DNA of 64,000 nt, taken from the NCBI GenBank assembly GCA_021229015.1, contig CM037780.1, positions 66,322,055 through 66,386,054 of the forward strand, given 5' to 3'. Below are positions 34,561 to 46,046 of this stretch, one piece after another (position 1 is the stretch's first letter; every line of letters begins with the position of its first letter). A program made the position numbers and the translations under genes. The stretch is from Solen grandis (taxonomy: Eukaryota; Mollusca; Bivalvia; Adapedonta; Solenidae). The notes under the pieces were generated by a model, which had not been told where the DNA came from, made no database searches, and saw only the letters and a program-made list of their open reading frames with translations.

Positions 34561-35463
34561 TTCATGTGGTATGACCACCCTGATAAAGCTTCTAGGCAGA
34601 GGCTTGGTTATAGCAGCCAGTTGTGTTAATTTATGTTAGTCGCCAAGGTGATCTGAGTATAGTAATGCATTGATGTGATTGATTTCCTCAGGTAATCGGT
34701 TTGAAATTGCAGGAATCTGATTGTACTAACAATTGCCATTGTTAAATGATAGCAGATATTGTGAGATGCTTAAATATTTAATAAAACACTACCTGCACAT
34801 TAAGTACACCATGGGAATAAGTTACAAATGACCGTCAATATGGTATAAAATATTTGACATACAAATGTTTTGAAGGGTGAGAAAATGAAAACAGTTCCCT
34901 GTATGCTTACATGAATTATGTATTATTTCATTAATACCAGGCCCCAGCTTTAGGAAATTGGATAATCATGGATTGTTTGCAATAGAATGATTACCAGCAG
35001 GGAAAGCCTTGGGCTGACAATCTGTCTACACTAATTGTTGAATAATTGTAGGACTCTGCTCTCCGGATTAATCATTAACATTTTTTATTGGCATCAGAAT
35101 CATAACAAAATCTGGTAATTCAATCAAAAAAAAATATCCAGGATTTTTTTTTTGCAGTGTTGCCATGCAAACAATTCCTTGACCCAATTTTCCAATAAAT
35201 TCAATCTTAATCTGAGCTGATACACTTTTTATGCCGCTGCCCCTGAAAAATGGTGAAGGGGCATTTAAAAAGTATGTTCGTCTGTCTGTCAGTGGATTTT
35301 CAATCTGCAGATCAGATCTGCAAATTGCAGTACTAAAGTTTTATAAGTTTAGATTAAGTAATTTTTTTGTTTCCCTTAGTACATGTATTCCTTCATTGAT
35401 TTCCTTAATGAATGACCTCCATAATTATTTCATTAAGTGTTTCCTTATTTGTATCATATACAG

Positions 35464-35665
35464 GGAGAAGGAACATGACAAGCTCCTGAACAGGTCGGGT
35501 ACCGGCAGCTTCCGATCACAACGATATGGGGACCTTGGTGGGGGCGGTCTGCCCCCAGGGACTCACCTGTCCGTCAGTAAGGAGGGCAGCATCAGTTCGA
35601 CCTCCATGACCCTTAAGGACGGCAGTAGGAAAACCAGCAAGGATGTCCCGCTACATAAGATTCCA
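35464..35665 (+). CDS. MYORG-like GH31 glycosidase, cytoplasmic-tail exon
   Basis: The acceptor ATATACAG lies before 35464 and the donor GTGAGT after 35665. One completing base plus 67 codons encode a Ser/Gly/Lys-rich, hydrophilic stretch (EKEHDKLLNRSGTGSFRSQR ... SRKTSKDVPLHKIP) with no domain. It ends in phase 0, as required by the catalytic exon at 43037, whose first codons lead into the membrane span. Many Ser/Thr next to Arg/Lys make it a plausible phosphorylated cytoplasmic tail. The ATG at 35231 in the same frame lies in repeat sequence and is not the start. Confidence 0.75.
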
Positions 35666-35725
35666 GTGAGTAGGGATTGGTAAAAACAGCTATAAATTTG
35701 TTTAAAGATTTGAAGTGATTTATAA

Positions 35726-36020
35726 TTATACCCCTGCAAGCAAATGTTTAAAGGGGTATACTGGAATCAGCCTGTTGGTTGGTTTGTCTGTTCAAAAGTT
35801 TGTGGGGAAGGACAACATCTTCATTTTTGGAGATATTTCAATGAACCTTAGCATGTGTGATAACCATGAGGGGTAGCTTGTGGATTGCTTGCTTATTAAT
35901 GCTTTTTAGAGTTTTGACTCTTAGAAATTGCTTTTCATTCAGAAAAAGTCTTTAAATGAAATTTTGTACATGGCTTTCTCTGTGTCACATTGGTATGCAG
36001 CGGTATTAACCACCTACAAT
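35726..36020 (+). repeat. TATACCC-hairpin element
   Basis: ATTATACCCCTGCAAGC...AAAGGGGTATACTGG opens it; GGTATGCAGCGGTATTAACC with GATAGTT closes it. Same family as at 2236 and 5829. Confidence 0.5.
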
Positions 36021-36157
36021 GATAGTTCTAGTTTTTCTCTGGGATATATTTTCAGAGAAACACGGACAATTCCCCTCTCAGACAATTCTTGAGAAAATTG
36101 TTTGGACACCATTTTCATACCCCCCAACATTCTGTCATGGATCATGGAGCAAAATCA

Positions 36158-36425
36158 TTTTTAGTCCCCAACCAGTGTTAACACCGGAGGGGACTATAGG
36201 TTTGCCCTCCGTCTGTCTGTCGGTTTGTTCGGAAATTTGGATCGCGTGATAACTTTAAAACCGTTTAAGATAATATTATGAATCTTGATATATGAATTGA
36301 TGGCAGTATGGAGATTCTGCATGTCACATTGTTGTTTTTTTTCTTGGACCAAAATTCTGGTTGCTATAGTAACAGAAATATTATGCACCACACTGGTAGG
36401 GGACTCATGTTACCAGTTACTTGTT
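36158..36425 (+). mobile_element. HINE-like element, family D
   Basis: The 5' end is TTTTTAGTCCCCAACCAGTG. Near the 3' end ACACTGGTAGGGGACT is its inverted repeat (15 of 16). A stem ACTGGTA (36392-36398) / TACCAGT (36411-36417) follows, then TACTTGTT to 36425. It is 268 bases and contains a GTCTGTCTGTCGG leader. It shows the terminal plan of families A-C with a different sequence. Confidence 0.65.
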
Positions 36426-36510
36426 TTCAATACCCCAGCTTAACTAAGTGGAGCTACATGTACATATAGGATTTATGCACTCTATCATGTTTCACCCCAT
36501 CATGCCTTGT

Positions 36511-36769
36511 TTAACCTATCACTTCATGAATATTCATGTGTAAATTTATGACTTCATGAATATTAACTGAACTTGAAATGGTATATGAGACAGTGGGTCT
36601 TTCTTTGCTTGTGACTGCAGACCGTGTTGAATTTGAGCTTTGCTAATACAATATTGAAACTTAAATATAACAGTCTGTATGGTAAAGAAAAATGTCATTT
36701 AAAGCTCAGTCAATTAATATTCAGCAAGTCATAAATTTGCACATGAATATTCATGAAGTAAAGGGTTAA
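36511..36769. mobile_element. Family Q MITE (TTAA-flanked)
   Basis: TTAA at 36511-36514 and 36766-36769. Both arms carry TTCATGAATATTCATG and AAATTTATGACTTCATG-type sequence in inverted orientation. Collinear with the copy at 29681. Confidence 0.75.
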
Positions 36770-37228
36770 CTATAGTTCAATATTTGTTTAGTCAAGGCTC
36801 TGCCACTGATAGCTGACATTACTTTTCCTATAACAATATTTTCTAGATTTCTCATTGCAAAGATTCTGAAGGATATGTAGCAATGATTCTATTTATCATG
36901 GACTTTGAATGGTCATTAATTATCTATAGGGACATTTTGAATAGAATATGCTTGATAAGGTCTCCCTTCCTACATCTCCCTCTTACAAAGGCCGATTTAC
37001 AAAAACTGTGGATTGTTGATGGTTAAAGTTGTTACAGAGAAGGAGCACTGTGCTAGTACTTAGGCCTAAAAAAAATCTGTCTTTCAGGCAACCCGACCTT
37101 ATTTTGCGAAAATCTGTTGACCCATAACTTTTTGGGGGCCAATATGGGACCGCCATTTTCCACGATTCATTCATTGTTATGACTGAAATTGAAAAAAAAT
37201 AATAATAATAAATCCTTACACTAGCCTA

Positions 37229-37403
37229 TTATTTTTTAGACAGTTGCCCTAAACAAACACACAATTATTTTTTAGACAATTGCCCTAAACACACAATTAT
37301 TTTTTAGACAGTTGCCCTAAACACACAATTATTTTTTAGACATTTGCCCTAAACACACAATTATTTTTTAGACAGTTGCCCTAAACACACAATTATTTTT
37401 TTA
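37229..37403 (+). repeat. Minisatellite, about 33-base unit
   Basis: About 5.5 tandem copies of ATTATTTTTTAGACAGTTGC-CCTAAACACACA with few changes. Confidence 0.9.
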
Positions 37404-38037
37404 GGCCTTGAGATTGATTTTGCAAAATCAAAATTTTGCACATGATTCATTTATACATTATTTTCTGTAACAGCAATGTAACCATGATCTTCATTGAGAG
37501 CAGGTTTAAGTCTAGCATTCTTCAAAAAAGTATTGAACAGAAGCTCCTATATGGATAGACAGTCAGCTTATTGTTGATTAAGTTATTCTGGAATCTGTCA
37601 GACTTTGCCTTTTAAATTGTCTGTACATAATACATGTACCACAAGACCATTCTTAGGCTGATGGTGCTAGCAACTTAAAATTTGCATGTCTTGTGGGGTT
37701 TTAAAATCTGCAAGACAATAGTGTAGTAGTATTCATTCCAAATGGAGGTAGTCGATTTAAAACTTATTAAACATCTAAAGTATGTTTGCCTTGACGGTTT
37801 GTCCTGACCCCGCCCAAACTCTTTTTGAATGTCATGGTCATGGGCATAGCAAAACATATTTTTCCTACCTGAGCCACTCATTTCATTTATTACCTGACAT
37901 TATTATATAAAAGAATTGAATTGGTTACCAGACTCAAATTCTTCTAAGTTATACTTTATTTTAGGAAATATGACAAGGTTGATATAAATAGGTTAAAGCA
38001 GCTCTGTCACAGATGATTGATGGAAATTGAAGGCATT

Positions 38038-38480
38038 TTTTTAGCTAACCTGACAACAAAGTGCTCAAGGTGTGCTATTAGGATCACCCTCCGTTAGTCG
38101 AACAGCGTCAACAATTTGCTTTAAATGACATCTCCTCTGAAATCACTGGACAGAATTTGATTTAACTTGGCAGGGATGATCCGCGGGTGAACCTTCACAA
38201 AGGATGCTAAAATAAACTTGATCCATGTACAATGTAGAACTCCAAAACAACTGGCCAGATTTCAAAATTTTTTAGTACAGATGTTCCTTGGGAAACCTTC
38301 ACGAAGATTGCTAAAATTATTCCTATTCGTAAGAAAACATGGCCGCCAGGGCTAATTTGCCTTAAATGCATATAGTGTAAACTTTAGAAGACTGCAGCTC
38401 CAAAACTACTGGCCAGATTTTAAAATATTTTGGCATAGGTGTTCTATGAGTAACCCTTTACCAAGATTGCCAAGGCTGAC
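38038..38480 (+). mobile_element. HINE family A, copy 8, 3' end lost
   Basis: TTTTTAGCTAACCTGACAACAAAGTGCTC...GATCACCC is followed by type A core units (ATCTCCTCTGAAATCACTGG, CATGGCCGCCAGG). No hairpin terminus is found. Confidence 0.65.
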
Positions 38481-39302
38481 TTGGTATTGGTCCACTTTCT
38501 CCAATTATGGCCCTTGATGTATAAAAAATGTTATGTGAAGTCTGTTTCCTGACAAATTAACTCGGCAAGTGTAGGTCACATTGCACGGGAAAACTTTATT
38601 TTCGTAAATGCAAATTAAGCAAATTCAGTTAAATGTAGAATATGGTATCCCAGAAGCACTTGCTTGGGGTACAATGTGATATGTTCTGCAACATGGCATC
38701 TTCACCAGTTCAGGGTAGTGTTTTTGTAAGTGCAGCCTATGAAGGTAGTGAATGCTCGAAAAGTGAATGTGATCAGCCAAATGATGGCAAATGAAAATAG
38801 AAAATATAGAAATTTAGGTTTTATTATTCTTTATATTGTTTTAATACAGTCTGTGATGGTATTGCCTGTAATAGGGAAACCACCCTTTTTTTCACAAACA
38901 CAGATAGTTGCATTTGGTGTTCAGGTGTCTTGATAGGTATTGATAGATGTAAATTACTAATACAGATATATAGTTAAAATCTTAGTCATTGGCCATCTGT
39001 GAATAAGCTGCTTTAATATACATACTGTCTAACAATATTTGTTTAAAATATTTAAGTATATCTGTTAGGAATTTTGGAATGGTAATTCATGATCTGTATA
39101 AAGTGCTAAAAAAGTTTATAGGGTTAAAGTTAAATCTTTTAATAAATATAATAGTAGATACTTAATTAGATGTAATATTTAGCATAGGACTGGCATATAA
39201 TTATTTCATATGTATGACCTTTTTCAAGGTCAAAAGTATTAAAAGCAGATGAGTGTCTGGATCAGCCTGCAGTCATAGATGCTATTTTTAGTTGTTTTAG
39301 TA

Positions 39303-41367
39303 TTTTTAGCTCACCTGAGCACAACGTGCTCATGGTGAGCTTTTGTGATCGCCTTTTGTCCGTCATCCGTGCGTGCGTGAGTCCGTTGTCAACAATTTCT
39401 TTAAACAACATCTCCTTCTAAACTATTCACTGGATTTAGATTAAACTTCACAGGAATGTTAATTATGGGGCCCTTTAACAAAGTTGTTAAAATTATTTTG
39501 ATTGGTCAAAAATCTATCACAGGAGCTAAACATAGATTTTAAAAATGAAAATTTTCCGAAACCACAAGGCCTAGCCTTTTGATTTTTGGTATGTAGCATG
39601 ATCTTATGACTCTCTACCAAGATTGTACAAATCATGACCCTGGGGTCAAAATTGGCCCCGCTCCAGGGGTCACTTGATTTAACATAGGCTAATATAGGAA
39701 AAACTTGAAAAATCTTCTTCTCAGAAACCACAAGTCCTGGGGTTTAGATATTTGGTGTGCAGCATTGTCTAGTAGATCACAACCAAGTTTGTTCAAACCA
39801 TGGCCCTGGGGTCAAATTTGGCCCCGCCAAGGGGTCCCTGATTTTACATAGGCTAATATAGAAAAAAAAAACTTGAAAAATCTTCTTCTCAGAAACCACA
39901 AGGCCTGGAAATTAGATATTTGGTATGTAGCATGATCTTATGACTCTCTACCAAGATTGTTCAAATTATGACCCTGGGGTCAAAATTGGCCCCGCCCCAG
40001 GGGTCACTTGATTTAGAATAGGCTAATATAGGAAAAAAAAACTTGAAAAAATCTTCTTCTCATAAACCACGAGGCATGGAGTTAGGATATTTGGTGTGTA
40101 ACATTGTCTAGTGGATCTCTACCAAGTTTGTTCAAATCATGACCCTGGGGTCAAAATAATTGGCCCTGCCCCAAGTGTCACTTGATTAAACATAGGCTTA
40201 TATAGGAAAAACTCGAAAAATCTTCTTCTCAGAAACCACAAGGCCAGGGATTTAGATATTTGGTGTGCAGCATTGTCTAGTAGATCACAACCAAGTTTGT
40301 TCAAACCATGGCCCTGGGGTCAAATTTGGCCCCGCCTAGGGGTCACCTGATTTTACATAGGCTAATATAGAAAAAAACTTGAAAAATCTTCTTCTCAGAA
40401 ACCACAAGACCTGGAGTTTAGGTATTTGGTATGTAGCATGACTTATGACTCTCTACCAAGATTGTTCAAATAATGACCCTGGGGTCAAAATTGGCCCAGC
40501 ACCGGAGGTCACTTGATTAAACATAGGCTTATATAGAAAAAAAACCCACAAGGCCTGGGGTTTAGATATTTGGTATGTAGCATTGTCTACTGGGTCTCTA
40601 CCACGTTTTTACAAATCATGACCATGGGGTCAAATTTGACCCCACCAAAGAGGTCCCTGATTTTACATATGCTAATATAGGAAAAAACTTAAAAAATCTT
40701 CTCAGAAACCACAAGGCCTGGTGTGTAGCATTGTCTAGTGGATCTCTTCTAAGTTTGTTCAAATCATGACCCTGGGGTCATAATTGGCCCCACCCCAGGG
40801 GTCACTTGATTTAACATAGACTAATATAGGAGAAACCTGAAAAAAATCTTCTTCTCAGAAATCACGAAGCCTGGAGTTTAGATATTTGGTATGTAACATG
40901 GACTAATAGACCTCTACCAAGTTTGTTCAAATCATGAATCATGCATTGTCTAGTGGATCTATACTTAGTTTGTTCAAATCATGGCCCTGGGGTCAAATTT
41001 GGCCCTGCCATAGGGGTCACCTGATTTTACATAGGCTAATATAGAATACTTGAAAATTTTCTTTTTAGAAAACTAGAAAACACATGGCCTGGGAATTTAG
41101 ATATTTGGTGAAAATTGGCCCTGCCCCAGGGATCACTTGATTTTACATAGACTTATTTTGGAAAAAAAACTAGAAAAATCTTCTTCTCAAAAACCACAAG
41201 GTCTGGAGTTTAGATATTTGGTATGTAACATGGGCTAATAGACCTCTACCAAGTTTGTTCAAATCATGCCCCTGGGGTCAAAATTGGCTCTGCCCCAGGG
41301 GTCACTTGATTTTACATAGCCTAATGATACCAGGTGAGCGATCCAGGGCCATCATGCCCCTTTTGTT
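39303..41367 (+). mobile_element. HINE-like element, family A, copy 9, type C core
   Basis: TTTTTAGCTCACCTGAGC with a GCACAACGTGCTCATGG foldback at the 5' end; CAGGTGAGCGATCC, AGGGCCATCATGCCCC, TTTTGTT at the 3' end (41367). The core is about nine units of about 195 bases (TCTTCTCAGAAACCACAAGG, TTTAGATATTTGGTATGTAG, GACCCTGGGGTCAAAATTGG, CACTTGATTTTACATAGG). Its ends are those of copies 2 and 7 but its core is unrelated at the word level. Confidence 0.85.
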
Positions 41368-41615
41368 ATCAGAAATGTTTGTTTAATCAAAATCAATTTT
41401 TGAATTTGTAGCTGACTTCCTTGGTCTAATTAAGAAATATTTTCTTTTCTGCTCCTGAGCAAAAAAAGAGGTATTGGTGGATGGGAAAATTATCATAGCA
41501 GAAACCTGTACAATAAATGAATGTAACCAAGAAATGTCTTTCTCTCTTTATTTCTCTTTGTTTGTCTTTCTGTCTCTCTCTCCAGGATTTCCAAGGGTGG
41601 GATTTTAAGATGTTT

Positions 41616-42903
41616 CTTTTAAGCTTACCTGAGAAAGTAGTGCTAAAGTGAGCTTTAAGATCAGTGGCTGTCTGTTGTCCGTTCGTCCTTCCACAAATTG
41701 TTTCAAATAACATCTCCTCTTAAATCACAGGGCCATTTGATGAAACTTGCTTATGATGTTCCTTGCATGAAGCTCTACCACAATTGTTTAAATGGTTCTG
41801 GTCCAAGGCAAATCTGGGTCACAGGAGCTAAAAGTAGATTTTTAAGTGAAATCTTTAAAAATCTTCTTCTCAGAAACCACAAGGCCTTTGGTGTGTAACA
41901 TGGCCTAGTGGACATCTACCAAGCTTGATCAAATAATGGTCCTTGGGTCAAAATTGGCTCAAACTGTGGCCCTTGGGTCAAAATGGGCTCTGACCAATAG
42001 GTCACATGGTTTATATAGACATTCATAAGAAACACTTTTCTTGTCAGAAACTGCAAGGGCTGTAGCTTAGATTTTTGGTGTGTGGCATTGTCTAGTTGAT
42101 CTCTACTAAGTTTGTTCAAATCATGACCCTAGGGTCAAATTTGATCCCGCCCCAGCGTTCACTTGGGTTTTATTTAGATTGACTTAGGAAAAAAAAACTT
42201 CAAAAATCTTCTTTTCTGATACCACAAGGCTTGGAGTTTAGATATTTGGTGTGTAACATGACCTAGTGCACCTCTTTCAAGTTTAAGTCATGGCTCTGGG
42301 GTCAAAATTGACCCCGCCCCAGGAATCATTTGGTTTTATATAGACTAACATAAGAATTAAAAATCTTCTTGTCAGAAACGAAAAGGCCGGGAGTTTTTAT
42401 ATTTGATGTGTAACATGGCTTTGTTGACCTCTACCAGGTTTGTTCATATCATGGTACCTGGGGTAAAATTGGCCTGCCCAAGGAGTCACTTGAATTTATA
42501 TAAACTTAACTCGAAAAAAAGTTTAATAATCTTCTTCTTGAGACAACAAAGCCTGGAAAGCCTTGAGCTTAAATATTTGGTTTGTGCCATTGTCAGTTTG
42601 TAACAAAGTTTGTTTAAATCATGGCCCTGGGGTCAAAATTAGATATAGATTTATATAGAGAGCTTTGGCCTTCAGTTTTGGATCACAAGGTATAGTTTTG
42701 TGTGTTGAATTGAACTCTGACCTTGTTCATGACCCAGTGACCTTCTTTTGAATTTTTAAGTTACAAGTACTGTTTAGTGTGTGGAATTGAAATAATCTTC
42801 CTACATGGATTCTTTAATCAGTAGGACTATGCTTTAATATAGTAACTTGTACAGGCAATGCTTCTCAGGTGAGCGACCTCAGGGCCATCTTGGCCCTCTT
42901 GTT
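41616..42903 (+). mobile_element. HINE-like element, family A, copy 10, type C core
   Basis: TTTTAAGCTTACCTGAG at the 5' end; CTCAGGTGAGCGACC, AGGGCCATCTTGGCCCT, CTTGTT at the 3' end (42903). About five diverged type C units. It lies just before the catalytic exon of the MYORG-like gene. Confidence 0.8.
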
Positions 42904-43036
42904 TCTTAAAATTTCATTTGAGTAATTTATAAAATTGGAAAAAAAAAGTTTTTTCAAATATATAAAACAGTCATACATGAGAATTTCTTAACATTTTGTG
43001 TTATTGAAATTTAATTAATTACACTTTCTTTTCCAG

Positions 43037-45046
43037 GAGGAAGAGACTCCACAGGCAGACTGTAAACGAAAAATCCTCAAAGTTGTTGTCACTGCACTTT
43101 TTATTCTCATTGTTGTGGGCGTAGTTGTAATATGGTCATTACACGAGGGCCGTTCACGGAAACACATTGGAAACCACTACTTTGACTTCATTGCAAAAAA
43201 TAAAGTATTAAATGTTCATAATGACAGGGACAAGATAGTTCTGGCAGGTAACCTTAAAACGAGTGCATTTGATGTGGAGAAGGTCAGAAAATGTGACAGT
43301 GATGAAGGGCTGTATTGCTTCACTTTCGAGGATGGTATACGCTTTCAGTTTATTCCGTACAAGCTTCCGGACTCGGAGGTTAACTGCGTGGATCTTGTCT
43401 GGGATCAGGTAACGAATCTCCGACAAGTTCCGATAGATTGTTATGACGTTGAATACGGGCTGTGGTACGGACTGCCAAATTTCCAGGGCCACTTTTGGCC
43501 CCTGGACCTTGATAACCTGGATATAAAGAGAATGCCATACAGACCCTACTATGACAAGGTGCTAGGTCAGGTACTTGAAAACTACTGGCTCAGTACGGAA
43601 GGTATTGCAATTATTGCTCATCAAAACTTACCACTGAAAGTGAGTTACAATTCAGGGAATGATCGCAAGCTGTGTTTGGCTCTGGATGCGGGGAGTTTGG
43701 TCTCCCCTACCATACCAAGATTCAACTACTCTGTGTGTCAGGGATCAAGCATTAAGCAAACTTTTATGGCAACAAGAAATGCCTTCTTTCCAAAGACGTA
43801 TGTGATAGATTATGTCAGTCACGATTTTTCCAAGATTATTTGGAATTTTGAAAAACAGTATTTTAGCAACCCAGATAATTTTGGAGAATTTCTACTCAAA
43901 CTTGATAAAGCTGATCTTCCTATGAACATGATACAGTTTGATTCCACATGGGAGGAACATTGGGGGGATTTCAAGTTTGAGCCTCTGAGAATGAACGAGA
44001 TCTCTCAAAACTTGATAGGCAAGTTTTCAAAAACAAAATTGATGCTTCCTATAACACTGGCCTGCTCATACATGTCACACAATTTTATGACAGGTGTAGA
44101 GGACAGACTATTTGTGAAAGACCCTCTGACTAATGCATTCCAGACAATTCGCTACAGGGACCAAAGTTGTGCTCTGTGGGATGCCACTAATCCAGAAACC
44201 CGATCTCTCCTTCAGAATCTCTTTAACCTACTTTTTAAGGATGGGGACATTCCTCAAGCATTTGAGTTTCAGACAACGGTAGGTAGCAAGGCCTTTCCCT
44301 TACTTTTGTCTGCCAATTCAACAGACGTGAACAAAATGAATCTAGCTTTTTTGGAAGTACTGTTAAAAGTTAAAAAACTTGTTCTGATGGAAACTGCTTT
44401 TAGATTTCAACAGATGCCAGTGTTCGTAGAGGTACCAACAACTGTTGCAAACAAAAGTGGGAAAAGGTGTCTAGATTATATGATATCCGGAGCACTGACT
44501 GCTGGTATCCATGGTTATCCATACCTAGTCTTGACGCAACCCCAAGAGGAATTGGACCAGGAACTTTTCACAAGATGGCTGGAAGTAGCCATGCTTTTGC
44601 CAGGGCTAAAGATAACCAACTCTGCTGTCAACTTTGGCTCAGCAACGGCCAATCTTACCAAGAAGCTAAGCTCCTACAGGGAAGAATTTGTGATGGGATT
44701 TTATGACAGGGCTGTCAAGGACATATCAAAAGGGTATCCACTAGTGCGCCCGATGTGGTGGATAAATCCCAAGGATTACAAAACTCTTCAAATTTCTGAC
44801 CAGTTTTTAATTGGAACTGACTTAATGGTGGCTCCAGTCTTATGCCATGGAGACCGCAAAAGAGACATTTATCTGCCAGAGGGTGAGTGGGTCCATTCCA
44901 AAACCATGAAGACATACACGGGGGGTCAGTGGTTGAAGGAGTTTGCTGTGCCGCTGGAGGACATCCCGGTGTTCCACGCACTTGAAGAAGTCGAAAGTAC
45001 AACAGTAGATAATAATGTAACTAGTAGTGAAGCTATTAGAAGATAG
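43037..45046 (+). CDS. MYORG-like GH31 glycosidase, membrane span and catalytic exon
   Basis: After TTTTCCAG, 669 codons run to TAG at 45044-45046. First come basic residues (CKRK), then one hydrophobic span (about residues 135-157 of the 791-residue model), then the lumenal part: a type II membrane protein, as in MYORG. GH31 marks are the N-terminal beta-sandwich region, FDSTWEEHWGDFKFEP (candidate nucleophile Asp at about residue 424), ALWDATNPE, and near the end PLVRPMWWINPKDY, DQFLIGTDLMVAPVL, RDIYLPEGEWVHSKT and PVF. Vertebrate MYORG is 714 residues and acts on alpha-galactosides in the ER/Golgi; the substrate here is inferred only. The acid/base Asp is not assigned with certainty, and the usual Trp pair before the WDATNP motif is replaced by RYRD. 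Confidence 0.9.
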   Translation, partial: EEETPQADCKRKILKVVVTALFILIVVGVVVIWSLHEGRSRKHIGNHYFDFIAKNKVLNVHNDRDKIVLAGNLKTSAFDVEKVRKCDSDEGLYCFTFEDGIRFQFIPYKLPDSEVNCVDLVWDQVTNLRQVPIDCYDVEYGLWYGLPNFQGHFWPLDLDNLDIKRMPYRPYYDKVLGQVLENYWLSTEGIAIIAHQNLPLKVSYNSGNDRKLCLALDAGSLVSPTIPRFNYSVCQGSSIKQTFMATRNAFFPKTYVIDYVSHDFSKIIWNFEKQYFSNPDNFGEFLLKLDKADLPMNMIQFDSTWEEHWGDFKFEPLRMNEISQNLIGKFSKTKLMLPITLACSYMSHNFMTGVEDRLFVKDPLTNAFQTIRYRDQSCALWDATNPETRSLLQNLFNLLFKDGDIPQAFEFQTTVGSKAFPLLLSANSTDVNKMNLAFLEVLLKVKKLVLMETAFRFQQMPVFVEVPTTVANKSGKRCLDYMISGALTAGIHGYPYLVLTQPQEELDQELFTRWLEVAMLLPGLKITNSAVNFGSATANLTKKLSSYREEFVMGFYDRAVKDISKGYPLVRPMWWINPKDYKTLQISDQFLIGTDLMVAPVLCHGDRKRDIYLPEGEWVHSKTMKTYTGGQWLKEFAVPLEDIPVFHALEEVESTTVDNNVTSSEAIRR

Positions 45047-45561
45047 ATGTGATGTTTAGGGTCTCATTCATAATGTTTTTATCACAACTACTGTTTATCT
45101 TTCTTAGCACTCTCAGTGTTTTCATTCAGAAACTTGTTTGTTGCATGTGATGTGATTAGTGGGAGGTTATGGAGAGCAGGAGATTCCAGTTATCAATTAT
45201 TCCTTTTCTATGGCTCATTCATAGAGCTCAAAGTGTAATATATGATAGCTATGTTATCTGTAAACATTAGCAATAATTTCTAATGAAGATTCTTCTAAGC
45301 CTTTCTAGTGTCAGTAGGATCTTGCAACTCAAGAAAAAGTCAGCTTCATTTGCAGGCAGATGCATAGGAATTTAAATTTGAGAATGTTCTCTGTCATCTT
45401 CATTTTTGATGTGATAAATTTGCAGGAAAGACAGTTTTCTTGTTTATAAAAAGTAAATCACAGACAACTTTCACTCTGAATGTTTATTTCTCTGTGAAAT
45501 TCTGCATCAACTTATGTAGGCTCCTACTTTATAATTATAATAACCATGTTTTTTTCTTTCT
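45047..45561 (+). other. 3' UTR of the MYORG-like gene
   Basis: AT-rich, no coding region and no canonical AATAAA. The first AATAAA downstream is at 47214, beyond a HINE copy and a SINE nest, so the real end is uncertain. Confidence 0.4.
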
Positions 45562-45565
45562 TTTA

Positions 45566-46046
45566 TTAGCCTCATATGAGCACAATGTGCTAATGGTGAG
45601 CTTTTCTGTTCACCCTTTGTGCATCATCTGGCGTCAACAAATTGTTTGTGAACACTCTAGAAGCTACAGTTTTGATCCAGTCTTTACAAAACTTGATTAG
45701 AGTGTTTGTCTACATGAAAGCTTTGATAAGTTTTAAGTTAGGTCACTTTGGGTTAAAATGTAGGTCACTAAGTCAAATCCTTAAAAAAATATGTCAGGGC
45801 CCTAGAGGCTGTATTTTAGTCCAACCTTCATAGAAATTTATTAGAATGTTAGTCTGCACTCAATCTTGGATAAGTTCAAAACTGGGTCATGTGGGGTCAA
45901 AAAGTAGGTCACTGGGTCAAATCCTTGAAAACCTGAACTTCCTCACATAATTTGGTAAGGCTGTGTGTACATTCTAAATTTATAAATCCTACTGAAGGCC
46001 AGGGTCTTTAGGTGAGCTATTCAGGGCCATCATTGCCGTTGCTTTT
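45566..46046 (+). mobile_element. HINE family A, copy 11, decayed
   Basis: ATTAGCCTCATATGAGCACAATGTGCTAATGGTGAGC at the 5' end; AGGTGAGCTATTC, AGGGCCATCATTGCC and GCTTTTG at the 3' end. Both ends are diverged but in the right order. Confidence 0.6.

Larger units (their letters stand above)
25030..35463 (+). other. Predicted intron 1 of the MYORG-like gene
   Basis: About 10.4 kb full of repeats: HINE family A copies 4-7, family P and Q MITEs, minisatellites and a foldback element, listed separately. The splice ends would be GTAGGT at 25030 and ATATACAG before 35464. Confidence 0.5.
35666..43036 (+). other. Intron 2 of the MYORG-like gene
   Basis: About 7.4 kb between GTGAGT and TTTCTTTTCCAG. 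It contains a TATACCC-type element, a family D HINE, a family Q MITE, a 33-base minisatellite and HINE family A copies 8-10. Confidence 0.75.

Noticed and set aside
35231..35463. ATG at 35231 as the start of the MYORG-like tail exon
   Set aside because: The 5' part lies in a dispersed GTCTGTCTGTC-type repeat and is followed by a good acceptor at 35456-35463; the exon starts at 35464.
43208..43492. 94-codon open frame on - inside the GH31 exon
   Set aside because: Antisense shadow of the strongly supported GH31 coding frame; the same holds for 44467-44706 and 44715-45002.
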